Positions 7,039 through 15,472 of a stretch of 64,000 nt of DNA are shown piece by piece. Origin of the DNA: Akkermansiaceae bacterium (GTDB lineage: Bacteria; Verrucomicrobiota; Verrucomicrobiia; Verrucomicrobiales; Akkermansiaceae). Under the pieces are notes generated by a model. It did no database searches and had not been told where the DNA came from. It was given only the letters and a program-made list of their open reading frames with translations. Each line of letters opens with the position of its first letter. Position 1 is the stretch's first letter. The DNA is taken from positions 434,001 to 498,000 of the forward strand of contig JAHCBC010000003.1 of NCBI GenBank assembly GCA_019634595.1, in the 5' to 3' direction. The translations under genes and the position numbers were made by a program.

Positions 7039-8841
7039 ATGAGCCAACGCCCTGTCCTGGAAAAAGGCATCCTGATCCGCCGCACGCTTTTCATCCTGGT
7101 GCTGATCATCCTCACCTTCGCCAACCTTTTCGCGTTGTTCAAGGGGCTGAACGCCCCGAAGGGCATGGAGCAGGCGCAGATCGCCCGTGAAATCGCGCGG
7201 GGCAACGGGTTCTCCACCAAGATGGTCAGCCCCGCCGCCTATGACATGGCGTCAAAAGGGTTCTCCGAGACCGTCGCGCTGAAAGACTTCAAGGACACCT
7301 ACCACGCCCCCCTCAATCCGCTGGTCAACTCCGTGGTTCTGAGGCTGATCGGCGCGAACGATCCCAACGCCTGGCCGATGAAGGAAAAGGAGATGGTATT
7401 CCCGCTGGACCGGGTCATCGCCGCCATCTCCACGCTGTTTTTCCTGATGTCGATGGCGGTCACCTACCTGTTGGTGACGAGGATTTTCGACCCGAAGATC
7501 GCCGCGGTCTCGGCCATCCTCATGCTTTTCTGCCAGACCTTCTGGGACTTCTCGCTCAGCGGGTTGCCGCAGATGCTGATGCTGCTGCTCTTCACCTCCG
7601 CCCTCTACTTCGCCTACCGGGCGGTGGAAGCCCAGGCGGAGGGACGGCTCCCCTTCGTCCCGGCCCTCATCGCCGGGGTGTTCTTCACCCTGCTGGCGCT
7701 CACCCACTGGATGACGGTGTGGATCGCCCTGGGCTATGTCATCTACGCGGCGCTCGCGTTCCGCCCGCGCGGCGTCATCGGCGCGGCGGTCATCGTGCTG
7801 ATCATCCTCGCCGCGGTCGGGCCGATGCTGCGCGCCTACCGGATCACGGAGTCCCCGTTCGGCGCGGCCTTCCTCACCCTTTACAATGGCGTGGGCATGG
7901 GCACCGAGGAAGCGGTGATGCGCGGCCATGACCTGACCGAAGCGGCGGCCGTGACGGATGGTCTGGTGATGAAGATCGTCCGCACCACGCTGCTGCAGAC
8001 CATGGACATCATCCCGCTGCTGGCCGGCATCGTGGTGGCGCCGTTGTTCTTCCTTTCCCTGCTCCACCCCTTCAAACGCGCACCGATCGCGAATTTCCGC
8101 TGGGTGATCCTGCTGATGTGGGTGACCACCGCCATCGGGCTGTCGTTCTACGGAGTCTCCAGCGAGGGGCTGGACCCCAACCAGCTCCACCTCCTGTTCG
8201 CGCCCATCATGGCCGCCTACGGGATCGCCTTCGTGTCGATCCTGTGGTCCCGCCTGCCCGTGGTGAACACCACGCCGTTCATGAGGAACATACACCTCTA
8301 CGTGATCGTCCTCGTTTGCGCGATGCCCATGATGATCATCCTGCCGCGCCAGGTCATCAACGGCATGAACATGCGGGACAGCGGGGGACTCCCCCACTGG
8401 CCGCCGTACTACGCGCCCGCGCTCAACATCGGCCTCAAGAAGGTGGTGAAGGAAAACGAGATCGTCGTGGCGGACCAACCGTGGGCCGTGGCCTGGTATG
8501 CGGACCGGGTGAGCCTCTGGCTGCCCACCACGCGGAGGGGTTTCGAGAAATTCGAGACCATCGCCGCGGATTCCCAGACTCCGCTCACCGGCATCCTGAT
8601 CTCCCCCGTCTCCAACCAGCACGGCTCCATCGCGGAGATCTACCAACAGTACCAGGACTTCACCTCGCTGGTCATCGACGGACGGACCTACGCCTCCACC
8701 TCCGGCCTGCGGACCTTTGACAAGGACCCGAAGCTGGAAGGCATCGCCAAGCGCTACCCCTATCCCCTGCCCCTGTTCGGTGTGGACATGATCTTCTACA
8801 GCGACCGCGCGATCCGCTCCACCTCCGAACCCGGCCGCTGA
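7039..8841 (+). CDS. Multi-pass membrane protein, GT-C glycosyltransferase-like
   Basis: A 600-residue protein with about ten membrane helices. The first is at 14-35, then a periplasmic loop containing DTYHAPLNPLVNSVVLRLIGAN, a helical block from 125 to about 430, and a soluble C-terminal region of about 160 residues. A large first loop followed by many helices is the shape of GT-C enzymes that use polyprenyl-phosphate sugars (dolichyl-phosphate mannosyltransferase-like), but I see no decisive catalytic DE/DD motif. It follows the sigma54 regulator by 24 bases and precedes xseB by 4 bases, so it may be transcribed with both. Confidence 0.6.
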   Translation: MSQRPVLEKGILIRRTLFILVLIILTFANLFALFKGLNAPKGMEQAQIAREIARGNGFSTKMVSPAAYDMASKGFSETVALKDFKDTYHAPLNPLVNSVVLRLIGANDPNAWPMKEKEMVFPLDRVIAAISTLFFLMSMAVTYLLVTRIFDPKIAAVSAILMLFCQTFWDFSLSGLPQMLMLLLFTSALYFAYRAVEAQAEGRLPFVPALIAGVFFTLLALTHWMTVWIALGYVIYAALAFRPRGVIGAAVIVLIILAAVGPMLRAYRITESPFGAAFLTLYNGVGMGTEEAVMRGHDLTEAAAVTDGLVMKIVRTTLLQTMDIIPLLAGIVVAPLFFLSLLHPFKRAPIANFRWVILLMWVTTAIGLSFYGVSSEGLDPNQLHLLFAPIMAAYGIAFVSILWSRLPVVNTTPFMRNIHLYVIVLVCAMPMMIILPRQVINGMNMRDSGGLPHWPPYYAPALNIGLKKVVKENEIVVADQPWAVAWYADRVSLWLPTTRRGFEKFETIAADSQTPLTGILISPVSNQHGSIAEIYQQYQDFTSLVIDGRTYASTSGLRTFDKDPKLEGIAKRYPYPLPLFGVDMIFYSDRAIRSTSEPGR

Positions 8842-8845
8842 ACCG

Positions 8846-9175
8846 ATGGCAAAGCAGAATCCAGCATCACCGCCGCAGACCGGCCCCAGCTTCGAGGAAG
8901 CCATCAGCGACCTGGAGGCCATCGTGGAAGCGATGGAGCACGACCAGCTCCCGCTGGGCGAGCTGGTGGAGCACTATGAGAAGGGTACAACCCTGCTCAA
9001 CACATGCGAATCCCTGCTCAAGGAGGCGAAATCCCGGATCGAGCTGATCACCCTCCGAAATCAGGCGGAAATCGGACTGGAAACCGACAACGATCCCGCG
9101 CACATTCCCGGGCCCGCCAGTGCCGCCCGCTCCGCGGCCGATCCCGACGACGATGACGACATCCGCCTCTTCTAA
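8846..9175 (+). CDS. xseB: Exodeoxyribonuclease VII small subunit
   Basis: 109 residues. The core SFEEAISDLEAIVEAMEHDQLPLGELVEHYEKGTTLLNTCESLL (about 13-57) is the XseB helical hairpin, which joins XseA to form the single-strand-specific nuclease. A longer-than-usual Asp-rich tail (ending DPDDDDDIRLF) follows; the final DDIRLF resembles the normal family end. The dxs gene starts inside this gene (23-base overlap), a pairing also seen in other bacteria, where xseB and isoprenoid genes are linked. xseA is not in the window. Confidence 0.9.
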   Translation: MAKQNPASPPQTGPSFEEAISDLEAIVEAMEHDQLPLGELVEHYEKGTTLLNTCESLLKEAKSRIELITLRNQAEIGLETDNDPAHIPGPASAARSAADPDDDDDIRLF

Positions 9176-11054
9176 GCCCGACGTGCCACCGGCACTCGGA
9201 CCGTTGCTTTCCTCGATTCGCACCCCGGATGATGTCAAGCACCTGGCCGACGACGAACTGACCGCCTTGGCGGAGGAGATCCGGCACTCGCTCATCACCT
9301 CGCTTTCCCGGACCGGCGGCCACCTGGGTCCCAACCTTGGAGTGGTGGAGCTGTCCATCGCCCTGCACCGGGTGTTTTCCACCCCTGAGGACAAGTTCGT
9401 CTTCGATGTGGCCCACCAGGGCTACGTCCACAAAATGCTGACCGGACGGGCGGAGCAGATCCACACCATCCGCACCTACAAGGGCCTCAACGGCTTCCTG
9501 CTGCGGTCGGAGTCCGAGCATGATGCCTACGGAGCCGGACATGCCGGCACCGCCCTCTCCGCCGCGCTGGGGATGGCCGCCGCGAGGGATCTGACCGGGG
9601 GCGGCAACCATGTCGTCGCCGTGGCCGGAGATGCCGCATTCACCTGCGGCCCGACCCTCGAGGCGCTCAACAACATCGCGGAGACCACGCGGAAGTTCAT
9701 CGTCGTCCTCAACGACAACGAATGGTCGATCGACAAGAATGTCGGAGCCATCGCCCGCTATTTCAATGCGCTCCAGACTCATCCCACCTATTCCGCGGTC
9801 CGCGGAAAGGCGGCGGACTTCGTGGAGAAAGTCGCCGGCCGGGCCATCCGGTCGCTCGCCCACAAGGTCGAGGAAGGCGCGAAAAACCTGCTGTTCCCGA
9901 ACGTGCTGTTCGAAAAATTCGGCCTGCGTTACTTCGGACCGATCGATGGTCATGACCTGCCGCTGCTGGTCAAAACCTTCGAGCACCTGAAGACGCTGCA
10001 GGAACCGGTGGTGCTGCACATCATCACGGAGAAGGGCCGTGGCTACCAGCCGGCCCTCGACAACCCCGGGAAATTCCACGGCCTGGGCGCCTACAAGATC
10101 GAGGACGGATCCACGGATGTCACCACCTCCCCCACCTGCTCGGAGATCTTCGGGCGGACGGTGACGGACCTTGCGAAGAAGGACCCGAAGGTGGTCGCCA
10201 TCACCGCGGCGATGCCGGGCGGGACCAAGCTGGACATCTTCAAAAACGAGCTGCCGGAGCGCTATTTCGACGTGGGCATCGCGGAGGAACACGCCGCGCT
10301 GTTCGCCTGCGGGATGGCGACGGAGGGTCTCCGCCCGTTCCTGGCCATTTATTCCACCTTCATGCAGCGGGCGTATGACATGATCATCCATGACATGGCG
10401 CTGCAGGGACTGCCGGTCCGCCTCTGCATGGACCGCGGCGGGCTTTCCGGAGACGACGGACCCACGCACCACGGGCTTTTCGACATCGGCTACCTGCGCC
10501 ACATCCCCGGCCTCATCCACATGCAGCCGAAGGATGAGAATGAACTCGTCAACATGCTCCACACGATGGCCGCCTACGATGACGGTCCATCCGCCATCCG
10601 CTACCCGCGGGGCGTGATCAAGGGCACACCCATCGCCGCGACACCGGAGATCCTGCCGATAGGCAAAGCGGAGGTCGTGGCGGAGGGCACGGATGTGGCC
10701 CTCATCGGCCTGGGGACGATGTTCGAGATGGCGGAGCGCACCAAACTGGAGCTTGAGGCGAAAGGCCTTTCCGTCGCACTCATCAATCCCCGCTTCATCA
10801 AGCCGCTGGACACCGCGGTGCTGGAAGCCTTCGCCTCGCGCTGCAAGGTAGTCTGCACTTTCGAGGACCATGTCCTGTTCAACGGATTCGGCGCGTCCGT
10901 CATCGAGCATCTGCACGGTGCCGGGATCCACACCCCGGTGGAACGGATCGGCTGGCCGGACGAGTTTGTCGAACATGGCAAGCCGGAGACCCTCCGGGCA
11001 CTCCATGGCCTGACCGCCGAAGCTGCGGTCGAAAAAATTTCCCGCCACTTCTGA
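9153..11054 (+). CDS. dxs: 1-deoxy-D-xylulose-5-phosphate synthase
   Basis: 633 residues, usual length for Dxs, which condenses pyruvate and glyceraldehyde 3-phosphate as the first step of the MEP isoprenoid pathway. Landmarks are SRTGGHLGPNLGVVELSIALH near 50, the substrate loop FDVAHQGYVHKM, AGHAGTALSAALGMA, the ThDP/Mg motif GDAAFTCG...ALNN, the transketolase glutamate in DVGIAEEHAALFA, and DRGGLSGDDGPTHHG. The Mg motif reads GDA where most Dxs proteins have GDG, a mild deviation. ATG 9153 is chosen over the 33-bp upstream start because it gives a normal N-terminus; both overlap xseB. A strong hairpin begins in the last codons and probably ends the transcript. Confidence 0.92.
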   Translation: MTTSASSKPDVPPALGPLLSSIRTPDDVKHLADDELTALAEEIRHSLITSLSRTGGHLGPNLGVVELSIALHRVFSTPEDKFVFDVAHQGYVHKMLTGRAEQIHTIRTYKGLNGFLLRSESEHDAYGAGHAGTALSAALGMAAARDLTGGGNHVVAVAGDAAFTCGPTLEALNNIAETTRKFIVVLNDNEWSIDKNVGAIARYFNALQTHPTYSAVRGKAADFVEKVAGRAIRSLAHKVEEGAKNLLFPNVLFEKFGLRYFGPIDGHDLPLLVKTFEHLKTLQEPVVLHIITEKGRGYQPALDNPGKFHGLGAYKIEDGSTDVTTSPTCSEIFGRTVTDLAKKDPKVVAITAAMPGGTKLDIFKNELPERYFDVGIAEEHAALFACGMATEGLRPFLAIYSTFMQRAYDMIIHDMALQGLPVRLCMDRGGLSGDDGPTHHGLFDIGYLRHIPGLIHMQPKDENELVNMLHTMAAYDDGPSAIRYPRGVIKGTPIAATPEILPIGKAEVVAEGTDVALIGLGTMFEMAERTKLELEAKGLSVALINPRFIKPLDTAVLEAFASRCKVVCTFEDHVLFNGFGASVIEHLHGAGIHTPVERIGWPDEFVEHGKPETLRALHGLTAEAAVEKISRHF

Positions 11055-11065
11055 GTGGCGGGAAA
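11038..11065 (+). terminator. Hairpin over the dxs stop codon
   Basis: TTTCCCGCCACT (11038-11049) pairs perfectly with AGTGGCGGGAAA (11054-11065), giving a 12-bp stem and a 4-base loop that contains the start of the dxs stop codon. The downstream sequence is not a clean T-run, but stem strength and position fit a transcription terminator. Confidence 0.6.
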
Positions 11066-11103
11066 GGGTAAGGCGCGCGGACGTTTCCGTCCCTAGCCTT
11101 ACG

Positions 11104-11139
11104 TCAGCGAACATGGACGGGAGCGTCCATGTTTGCTGA
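11104..11139. terminator. Bidirectional hairpin between dxs and the entericidin-like gene
   Basis: A 16-bp stem (11104-11119 with 11124-11139, one G-T pair) encloses the loop GGAG. It sits three bases beyond the stop of the minus-strand lipoprotein gene and downstream of dxs, so it can end both convergent transcripts. Confidence 0.65.
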
Positions 11140-11142
11140 GGA

Positions 11143-11349
11143 TCAGTTGGCTCCGCCGGTGCGGTCGGCCGCGTTTTCGATCTTGTTACCCACTTTCTTC
11201 ACATCCCGTCCGAAGCCCTTCGACGTTGCGCAGGAGGTGGTGGACAGCGCGAAGGCTGCCGTCACCATGAGCGCAAAGCCGCAAAGGAGGGTGCGGTTGA
11301 AGTTGGAAAGCTGGTTTGCCGCGGTTTTGGAGATGACTACAGGATTCAT
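11143..11349 (-). CDS. Entericidin-like small lipoprotein
   Basis: A 68-residue protein. A hydrophobic segment (LLCGFALMVTAAFALSTTSC) ends in a lipobox-like Cys, and the mature part CATSKGFGRDVKKVGNKIENAADR matches the entericidin A/B family (Cys, Gly, DVxxxGxxIExAA). Entericidins are small membrane lipoproteins associated with stress and envelope effects. The start ATG at 11349 follows a GGGA stretch at 11357-11360; the N-terminal 22 residues before the hydrophobic segment are longer than usual, so a start nearer the hydrophobic part is possible. It faces away from the two-component operon that begins at 11662. Confidence 0.8.
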   Translation of the reverse strand: MNPVVISKTAANQLSNFNRTLLCGFALMVTAAFALSTTSCATSKGFGRDVKKVGNKIENAADRTGGAN

Positions 11350-11661
11350 AGTGAAATCCCTTCTCGCATTGATCAGGCCAAACTCTCCCACAATGCCCAA
11401 ACCATTGATTTTCAATATTAATATTGAAAATCATCTATCCAATGGGCAGGGCTTATAATTGCAATTTGCAGCAAGTTGGTGAGATTACGCAGTCCATTGC
11501 ATTATGCCGGGGACCTCGGATTTAGTTGCAATATGCAACAGAATCTTTCATAAACGAAGCCTGCTACAAATGATATTCCATTCATTACCTGTCGGTTGCA
11601 TCGAATTCCATCAACGGCATGGAAACTGGTAGAGACCACCAACAGCAGAAGCCCTCCTTGC
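11350..11661. promoter_or_regulatory. AT-rich divergent intergenic region
   Basis: 312 bp between the minus-strand entericidin gene and the plus-strand two-component operon, clearly richer in A+T than its neighbours. It holds a 26-bp perfect palindrome (11407-11432) and two TGCAA-type short palindromes (GCAATTTGC at 11461-11469, TTGCAATATGCAA at 11526-11538). These are good candidates for operators of the adjacent regulator or other factors. No ORF of substance was seen. Confidence 0.5.
11407..11432. promoter_or_regulatory. 26-bp perfect palindrome
   Basis: GATTTTCAATATT at 11407-11419 is followed directly by its exact reverse complement AATATTGAAAATC (11420-11432). It is AT-rich, lacks a loop and lies about 60 bp upstream of the entericidin start. 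That looks more like a dimeric protein-binding site than a terminator. Confidence 0.5.
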
Positions 11662-13038
11662 ATGGATATCCTGATCGTCGATGACCAAAAATCAATCCGC
11701 CTGACCACTTCCTTGGCTCTTGAAGCCGAGGGCCACTATGTCGAAACCGCCGAAGACGGCGATTCGTGCCTGCGGCGTGTCAAAGAAGAAAACTTTGACC
11801 TGGTCTTCCTCGACCTCCGCCTTGGCGACGAGGACGGCCTGGAGATCCTCCAGAAAATACTGGGGATGAAGCCGCGGCAGTTGGTGACCATCTTCACCGC
11901 CCACGCATCGGTCGCCACGGCGGTGAAGGCCACCCAGTTGGGGGCGTTCGACTATCTGGAGAAGCCATTCACTCCGGACCAACTGCGGGCCATCCTGATC
12001 AAGGCGAAGAAAGCGCTCCAGACCCAGGGCGAGGTGGTGCGTCTCCAGGAAACCGTGCAGGAACTGAAGTCGGAAGCGAAGCAATCCTCGCCTCCCCTGC
12101 GTTTCACCTCCGAAGACAAGAGGACCCATGAGGAGTTCGACATCCTTTTCCGTGCGGCGGCCACCAATGCCTCCGTCCTGATCCTCGGCGAGAGCGGCAC
12201 CGGCAAGAGCGTCATCGCCCGGGAGGTCCATGACCGCAGCCACCTGCGGGACAAGCCCTTCGTCACAGTGAGCTGCCCCAGCCTTTCGAAGGAGCTTCTC
12301 GAAAGCGTCCTCTTCGGCCACATGAAGGGATCGTTCACCGGCGCAGTGAAAGACACCTGGGGCAAGGTCCACGCCGCGGAAGGCGGCACGCTGTTTCTCG
12401 ATGAGATCGGCGAGCTTCCCATGGAGATCCAGCCGAAGCTGCTGCGTCTCCTCCAGGAGCGTGAGTACGAACGCCTCGGGGAAAACAAGGTCCGACCGTC
12501 CAACGTGCGGGTCATCGCCGCCACCAACCGGGATCTGCCCGCGCAGATCGCGGCAGGCCATTTCCGCGAGGATCTCTACTACCGCCTCAACGTCATCAGC
12601 ATCACGGTGCCCTCGCTGCGTGACCGCCCCATCGACCTCTATCGTTTCGCCTGCGACTACCTTTCGTTCTTCACGGGGCAGATGGGGCGCAAGGTGGAGG
12701 GGTTCAGCGAGAACGGCCGCTCATCACTGATGAGACACGGCTGGCCGGGCAACCTGCGGGAACTCCGCAACGCCATCGAAAGGGCCGCCATCCTGGCCCG
12801 CGGCAACAAGATCGAAGCGGAGGATCTTCCCCGCCCCACTCCGGTCTCCGCGAACACCGCGAGCCGCGACCCCGCCTCCGGCCTCTGCATCGGCGGCGAA
12901 CACACCATCGATGAGATCGAGCAGGCCCACCTGCTGCGTGTCCTGGAATGGGCTCCGTCCCTGCAGGATGCCGCGTCGATCCTTGGCATCGACAAGGCCA
13001 CGCTCTACCGGAAACGGAAGCGTTACGGGATCGAATGA
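11662..13038 (+). CDS. Sigma54-dependent response regulator (AlgB-like)
   Basis: 458 residues: receiver domain 1-120 with Asp51 as phosphoacceptor and Lys in LEKPFT; AAA+ domain about 145-385 with Walker A GESGTGKS, sigma54 loop GSFTGA at 223-228 (Ser in place of the usual Ala) and Walker B GGTLFLDEIGEL; C-terminal Fis-type helix-turn-helix QDAASILGIDKATLYRKRKRYG. The start MDILIVDDQKSIR and the downstream HAMP-PAS kinase recall the AlgB/KinB pair of Pseudomonas; that analogy is inference. ATG 11662 is used because the receiver begins there. The kinase gene follows after 12 bases, and six genes to 18646 are tightly packed. Confidence 0.92.
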   Translation: MDILIVDDQKSIRLTTSLALEAEGHYVETAEDGDSCLRRVKEENFDLVFLDLRLGDEDGLEILQKILGMKPRQLVTIFTAHASVATAVKATQLGAFDYLEKPFTPDQLRAILIKAKKALQTQGEVVRLQETVQELKSEAKQSSPPLRFTSEDKRTHEEFDILFRAAATNASVLILGESGTGKSVIAREVHDRSHLRDKPFVTVSCPSLSKELLESVLFGHMKGSFTGAVKDTWGKVHAAEGGTLFLDEIGELPMEIQPKLLRLLQEREYERLGENKVRPSNVRVIAATNRDLPAQIAAGHFREDLYYRLNVISITVPSLRDRPIDLYRFACDYLSFFTGQMGRKVEGFSENGRSSLMRHGWPGNLRELRNAIERAAILARGNKIEAEDLPRPTPVSANTASRDPASGLCIGGEHTIDEIEQAHLLRVLEWAPSLQDAASILGIDKATLYRKRKRYGIE

Positions 13039-13050
13039 CATCTCACGGCA

Positions 13051-14859
13051 ATGTTAAGATTCCGTCTGTTCTTCGGCCTGCTGACGCTCATCATCCTCCT
13101 CTGGGGGGTCGGAGCCGCAGCACTGTTGCTGATGCGTGATTCCAACAAGCGCTTCGACAAGCGTCTTGCTTCCGACTACATGATCGTCAGCACGGCGAAC
13201 GGGTTCAGGACCATCACCTCCACACTGAACTCCACCTACATCCCCCTGTTCACGGGTCCCGTGCAGGCTGCGCCGGATCTCCCCGACCGCACGGTCTATG
13301 ACACCTACTCCGCGGAACTGTCAGCGCGCCTCCAGATCCTCCACGAGTCGGAGATGAAGGAGGAGGCTCTTTCGAGGGCGGTGGCGGCCTATAAGGAAAC
13401 CTACGAACGTATCCTGACCAACCCGCCGCGGGATCATGAAGGAAAGGACCGCATCCTGTTCTCCATCAGCAACCAGACCCAGAGGATCACCGACCTGGCC
13501 GACAGCATCGCCAAGATGGCGGAAACGAAACTCCTCTCCACCGGGCGGGAAGCGAAGGAAACCGCGACGCAGAACTACCTCTTCGTCTCCACCCTGGTGC
13601 TGCTGGGCACCGCCATCGCCTTCATCATCTACTTCCAGCTCATGCGCCACCTGGTGGACCCCGTCAGCCGGCTCCAGCTTTCGATCGATGAAATCCGGAA
13701 AGGAAACTTCGAGCTGAACCTGCCCGAACCCGGCCAGGGCAGCGAATTCCGGTCCGTGGTGACGGCCTTCAACGACATGGCGGCGGAGCTGAAGCAGCGG
13801 CGGTCCGTGATGGATGACCACCTGATGCGGACGAACCTGGTGAACCGCGCGATCCTGGAGGCCATCCCTTCGCCCGTCTTCGTGCTGGGGGATGACACGA
13901 ACATCGTGCAGATCAACCCTGCGGCCGAGGAGCTGACCGAGGATCTGGGGGTCTCCGGAAGGTTGCCGCTGAAGATCCAGCGCATCCTCGATGAATGCCG
14001 GAAGACAGGCACCCACCTGCTGCCGGAAGACCCGCGGGAGGCCCTTCTCTTCCGGATCCATGAAGAGGAGTTCTACTACCTCCCCCGTATTTTCCGTTTC
14101 GTTTCCGAGGATGACGACAAGGGAGGCTGCGGCTGGGCGGTGCTCCTGCACAACGTGAGTCGCATCCGCTGGCTGGACGACATGAAGACCAACCTGCTCT
14201 CCACGGTCAGCCATGAGATCAAGACCCCCCTCACCGGGATCCGCATGGTGCTCCACCTCCTGCTGGAGGAGAGCGGAAAGTCGCTCAACGCGATGCAGCA
14301 CAAGATGGTGGAGTCCGCCAACGAGGACTGCGAAAGACTCCTCGTCACCCTCAACACGCTGCTTGACCTTTCCCGCGCGGAAGGCGGCACCACCCAGCTC
14401 TCGCGCGTCCCGGTGCCGATGCGGGAAACCATGGAACGCTCCGTCCGCCTCTACCACGGCGCCGCCTCCGCGAAAGGCTGCCTCATCGAGGTGGAACCCC
14501 CGGAGAGCACCCTGCCGGACGCACTGGCGGACCCGATCCGCCTGGACGAAGTGATGAACAATCTGGTGTCCAACGCCATCAAGCACAGCCCGCCCGGCGG
14601 GACCATCACGCTCCGCTGTGCGAAGCAGGGGGCGGAGTTTCTGAGGGTGTCCGTGATCGATCGGGGTCCGGGCGTGCCCGAGGCAAGCCAGGGCAGGATC
14701 TTCGAACGGTTCTTCCGCGCACCCGGCCAGCCGCATGAGGGCGTCGGACTGGGGCTTTTCATTTCACGGGAAATCATGCGCGCCCATGAAGGCCGGATCG
14801 GTCTGATGGAGCGTGCCGGCAACCAAACGGAATTTTACCTGGATGTCCCCATCGCCTGA
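13051..14859 (+). CDS. Membrane HAMP-PAS histidine kinase (KinB-like)
   Basis: 602 residues. Membrane helix 1 at about 5-28, periplasmic sensor about 30-170 (helical, no known ligand motif), helix 2 about 172-194, HAMP about 195-250, PAS about 268-375 (AILEAIPSPVFVLGDDTNIVQIN), H-box STVSHEIKTPLTG with His388, and the ATPase domain with N box NNLVSNAIKH, G1 DRGPGVP and G2 GVGLGLFISREI. This is the layout of KinB-type sensors. It should phosphorylate the preceding sigma54 regulator and possibly the single-domain-type regulator that follows, whose gene overlaps its 3' end by 17 bases. The stimulus is unknown; a four-helix periplasmic domain is likely from its helical content. Confidence 0.9.
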   Translation: MLRFRLFFGLLTLIILLWGVGAAALLLMRDSNKRFDKRLASDYMIVSTANGFRTITSTLNSTYIPLFTGPVQAAPDLPDRTVYDTYSAELSARLQILHESEMKEEALSRAVAAYKETYERILTNPPRDHEGKDRILFSISNQTQRITDLADSIAKMAETKLLSTGREAKETATQNYLFVSTLVLLGTAIAFIIYFQLMRHLVDPVSRLQLSIDEIRKGNFELNLPEPGQGSEFRSVVTAFNDMAAELKQRRSVMDDHLMRTNLVNRAILEAIPSPVFVLGDDTNIVQINPAAEELTEDLGVSGRLPLKIQRILDECRKTGTHLLPEDPREALLFRIHEEEFYYLPRIFRFVSEDDDKGGCGWAVLLHNVSRIRWLDDMKTNLLSTVSHEIKTPLTGIRMVLHLLLEESGKSLNAMQHKMVESANEDCERLLVTLNTLLDLSRAEGGTTQLSRVPVPMRETMERSVRLYHGAASAKGCLIEVEPPESTLPDALADPIRLDEVMNNLVSNAIKHSPPGGTITLRCAKQGAEFLRVSVIDRGPGVPEASQGRIFERFFRAPGQPHEGVGLGLFISREIMRAHEGRIGLMERAGNQTEFYLDVPIA

Positions 14860-15472
14860 TCAGGAAAACGCCGCCGGTCCGCCACAGCGGCGTTTGCTCG
14901 TTGTGGATGACGAGCCCACGCTGCGGCTGGGTTTTTCCTATGCGCTGGCAAGCCGTGCGACTCAGGTGGACACCGCCGCCACGGGCAGGCAGGCACTCGA
15001 CAGGCTGAAGAACGCCTCCTACGACCTGCTCATCCTGGACCTGCGCATGCCGGACATCGACGGGCTGGGTGTGATCGAAGCCCTGCGCGAGGCGGGCAAC
15101 ACGGTTCCCATCGTGTTGTGCAGTGCGGCCCTCACCCCGCTGGCGGTGATCCGCGCGATCCAGCACCGGGTGCCGGACTTCCTGCTCAAGCCCGTCCGTC
15201 CGGTGGATCTGCGGGAGGTGGTCGATTACGTGCTGGCCCCACCGGATACGCCGACCTCCCGCACGGTGGGGGCCATCCGCAGGGGCGACGTCCCGCTGGC
15301 TCTGGAGCACGCGCGCTCCGACTCCCCCCACCACCATGGCACGACCGTCTGGATCAAGGTCCTGGAATCCATCCTCAATCCTCCGGACGATGAATCACCG
15401 GGCGCCGGGGAGAGCCTCATACGCTCCTCTCTGGCCGCGCTCGCCTTCCGCTCCAGCACCTCCCCGACATGA
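14843..15472 (+). CDS. Response regulator with uncharacterised C-terminal region
   Basis: 209 residues. A receiver domain covers about 15-135: acidic pair in LLVVDDEPTLR, Asp66 in LILDLRMPD, Ser in VLCSAA, Lys in LLKPVRP. Residues 140-209 contain no DNA-binding helix-turn-helix that I recognise; the part is short and helical, so it may be an output adapter. The gene overlaps the kinase by 17 bases, and its stop overlaps the next start (ATGA). It may be a second phosphorylation target of the kinase, a branched pathway next to the sigma54 regulator. Confidence 0.82.
   Translation: MSPSPDQENAAGPPQRRLLVVDDEPTLRLGFSYALASRATQVDTAATGRQALDRLKNASYDLLILDLRMPDIDGLGVIEALREAGNTVPIVLCSAALTPLAVIRAIQHRVPDFLLKPVRPVDLREVVDYVLAPPDTPTSRTVGAIRRGDVPLALEHARSDSPHHHGTTVWIKVLESILNPPDDESPGAGESLIRSSLAALAFRSSTSPT

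Noticed and set aside
11365..11380. Sigma54-like TGGC-N8-TGC element (minus strand) before the entericidin-like gene
   Set aside because: Spacing is right, but transcription would start about five bases before the ATG and after the ribosome site, so a working promoter for this start is unlikely.
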